A stretch of DNA of 8,020 bases from Candidatus Hydrogenedentota bacterium. GTDB taxonomy: Bacteria; Hydrogenedentota; Hydrogenedentia; Hydrogenedentales; SLHB01. The notes beneath the pieces were generated by a model that did not search any database, was not told the origin of the DNA, and saw nothing but the letters and a program-made list of their open reading frames with translations. How positions within the stretch are numbered: position 1 is the stretch's first letter; each line of letters begins with the position of its first letter. The position numbers and the translations under genes are program-made. Shown here in pieces: positions 6,369 to 8,020 of this stretch. The stretch spans positions 14,459 through 22,478 of the forward strand of contig DAOLNV010000063.1 in assembly GCA_035416745.1 (NCBI GenBank), written 5' to 3'.

Positions 6369-8020
6369 ATGAACAGGACGAGAATATCGCTCAGCGTCGC
6401 GCCCCTATTGTTTGTGATGATTGCAGAGTCCGCCACAGCTGTCTTGCCTGCCCCCGATGAAATGATGGAAGCCCGGCAGTGGACCGCGGCAACATTTGAG
6501 AACGTTCCGGAGTCAAACACGGCACCGCTCTGCTTTTCGTTTACGTACGACGGAAAACCATCGGGTGAGTTGCTCGGCGCGTGGAAGTTTCTGCAGGACA
6601 GTCGTGCGCTCGACCAGCAGCGCACGGTGCGCACGCTCTCGTGGACCGAGCCCGGAACGGGACTCGAAGTGCGGTGTGTATTGGCCGCGTATAGCGACTT
6701 CCCCGTCGTCGAGTGGACGGTCTATTTGCGGAACACGGGCAGTGCTGATTCGCAGCTGCTCGAGAACATTCAAGCGCTGGATGCCCGGTGGGAGCGTGGC
6801 GATGGCGGCGAGTTCGTGTTGCGGGGCATCAAGGGTGATTTCTGCACTGCGGACAGCTATGAACCGTACGAAATCACCCTTGGAGCCAATGCGGCGCAGA
6901 CATTCGTGCCCGACGGCGGGCGGCCCACCAACAGAGCGTTTCCTTATTATAACCTTGCAATGCCTGGCGGCGGCGTGATTTTGGCTGTCGGCTGGCCGGG
7001 TCAATGGGCAACGCGTTTCACCTGTGATGGCGAAAAAGGAATTCGCATCGTCGCCGGTCAGGAGCTGACGCGTTTGCGGCTGAAACCCGGCGAAGAGATT
7101 CGCACGCCGCTTATCGCGTTGTTGTTCTGGAAAGGGTCTGACCCGGTGCGGGCCCAGAATCTCTGGCGGCGGTGGATGCTCGCTCATAACGTGCCGCGGC
7201 CCGGCGGAGAACCTATGCCCCCCGCGCTGATGATGTGCACGTCCGATTACTACCCCGGGATGCAGAGCGTCGCTGCCGAAGAAATCAAGTACGCCGCGGC
7301 CTACCTCGATGGCGGGGTCAAGCTTGACTACTGGTGGCTCGACGCGGGCTGGTATCCCTGCGATGGTCCGGGGTGGCCCAAGGTCGGCACATGGGAACCT
7401 GACCCTGGCCGTTATCCGAACGGCGTCAAGGAAGTCTCCGACTACGTTCACTCGAGGGGGCTGAAGTTGGTCGTGTGGTTCGAGCCGGAACGTGTATGGC
7501 CCGATACGTGGCTGGCGAATGCCCATCCGGAGTGGCTTTTCAGCGGGCAGGCAATCGGCGCGAACATCAGCCTGCTGAATCTTGGTAACGCGGAAGCACG
7601 CCAGTGGCTCACGGACCATGTCGATCGGCTACTGACCGAGCAGGGGATCGACCTTTACCGCCAGGATTTCAACATGGACCCGTTGGCGTTTTGGAGGAAC
7701 GGCGATTCCCCTGACCGGCAAGGCATGAGCGAGAACCTGCACGTGCAGGGCTACCTCGCCTATTGGGACGAGTTGCGCCGGCGACACCCCCGTATGGCGA
7801 TTGACAGTTGCGCCAGCGGCGGGCGGCGCAACGACCTTGAAACGCTTCGCCGGGCAGTGCCGTTGCTGCGGAGCGATTACCGCAACGAGCCAATCTACAC
7901 CCAGCAATGCCACACCTATGGTTTAGCCCAGTGGGTCCCGTATTTCGGAACCGGCGTACCCGACAAAGACGACTACACGGTGCGGAGCTTCTGGTGTCCG
8001 TGGATCGGTATCGGCCGTCA
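6369..8020 (+). CDS. Secreted GH36 alpha-galactosidase-type enzyme (C-terminus beyond window)
   Basis: 550 residues are readable and the frame runs off the window end without a stop. Residues 1-24 form a signal peptide: NRTR, a hydrophobic core and ATA before the cleavage site. A beta-rich N-terminal domain (about 35-275) precedes the (beta/alpha)8 barrel. Barrel motifs are WWLDAGWY (322-329), KLVVWFEPERV (366-376), YRQDFN (430-435), where D433 aligns with the family nucleophile, and DSCASGGRRNDLE (479-491). LRSDY (500-504) follows, with D503 at the acid/base position. Known GH36 enzymes release terminal alpha-galactose (or alpha-GalNAc) with retention. Canonical members read SDNTD at the acid/base strand, whereas this one reads SDYRNEP, and QCHTYGLAQWVPYFGTG follows, so it belongs to a divergent branch. 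Full-length members are about 650-730 residues, so the end of the barrel and a C-terminal beta domain should lie downstream. Substrate specificity cannot be read from the sequence. Confidence 0.9.
   Translation, partial: MNRTRISLSVAPLLFVMIAESATAVLPAPDEMMEARQWTAATFENVPESNTAPLCFSFTYDGKPSGELLGAWKFLQDSRALDQQRTVRTLSWTEPGTGLEVRCVLAAYSDFPVVEWTVYLRNTGSADSQLLENIQALDARWERGDGGEFVLRGIKGDFCTADSYEPYEITLGANAAQTFVPDGGRPTNRAFPYYNLAMPGGGVILAVGWPGQWATRFTCDGEKGIRIVAGQELTRLRLKPGEEIRTPLIALLFWKGSDPVRAQNLWRRWMLAHNVPRPGGEPMPPALMMCTSDYYPGMQSVAAEEIKYAAAYLDGGVKLDYWWLDAGWYPCDGPGWPKVGTWEPDPGRYPNGVKEVSDYVHSRGLKLVVWFEPERVWPDTWLANAHPEWLFSGQAIGANISLLNLGNAEARQWLTDHVDRLLTEQGIDLYRQDFNMDPLAFWRNGDSPDRQGMSENLHVQGYLAYWDELRRRHPRMAIDSCASGGRRNDLETLRRAVPLLRSDYRNEPIYTQQCHTYGLAQWVPYFGTGVPDKDDYTVRSFWCPWIGIGR

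Noticed and set aside
5711..6460. Plus-strand open frame spanning the divergent gap
   Set aside because: It overlaps the start of the propeller gene in antisense and the start of the GH36 gene out of frame. It shows no domain and has no supporting ribosome site.
6513..7619. Minus-strand open frame of 368 codons opposite the GH36 gene
   Set aside because: The plus strand here encodes clear GH36 motifs from the signal peptide to the nucleophile strand; the antisense product is Arg/Pro-rich with no motif.

Overview
The window (about 60% G+C, my estimate by eye) carries a small carbohydrate-active gene cluster from a bacterium. Four protein genes fill almost all of it: three on the minus strand and one, cut by the window edge, on the plus strand. 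The style is a twin-arginine exported Gfo/Idh/MocA oxidoreductase beside a secreted beta-propeller protein, a GH36 enzyme and an unusual GH38 protein. This suggests an uncultured polysaccharide degrader from the Planctomycetota, Lentisphaerota or Hydrogenedentota type of lineage. That placement is inferred from gene style; the window has no rRNA, tRNA or other phylogenetic marker.

Layout, left to right: 13-2820 (minus) is a 935-residue GH38 alpha-mannosidase-family protein without a signal peptide. 2821-3073 is an intergenic gap with a good sigma70-like promoter and Shine-Dalgarno (SD) site for it. 3074-4399 (minus) is a TAT-exported Gfo/Idh/MocA oxidoreductase. 4400-4693 is a gap with the best promoter match of the window and, unexpectedly, coding-like sequence that ends in a 4-base overlap with the oxidoreductase start. 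4694-5926 (minus) is a secreted sialidase-like (BNR/Asp-box) beta-propeller protein. 5927-6368 is a divergent intergenic region with a candidate promoter on each strand, short palindromes and a weak coding-like patch. 6369 to the window end (plus) is a secreted GH36 alpha-galactosidase-type enzyme, with 550 residues visible and the C-terminus missing.

How they may work together (inference): the GH36 enzyme, the propeller protein and the TAT oxidoreductase all carry export signals, so they would act on glycans outside the cytoplasm or in the periplasm. The GH38 protein would act on imported oligosaccharides or glycosides. No transporter, SusC/D pair or regulator is visible. Each minus-strand gene has its own candidate promoter, so they need not form one operon.

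The most interesting point is in the GH38 protein. Its zinc-binding His and Asp and the downstream HD motif are kept, but the position of the catalytic nucleophile Asp is Phe126. It is either a catalytically different subgroup or a non-hydrolytic one. I found no mobile element, CRISPR array, RNA gene or clearly new multi-gene system.
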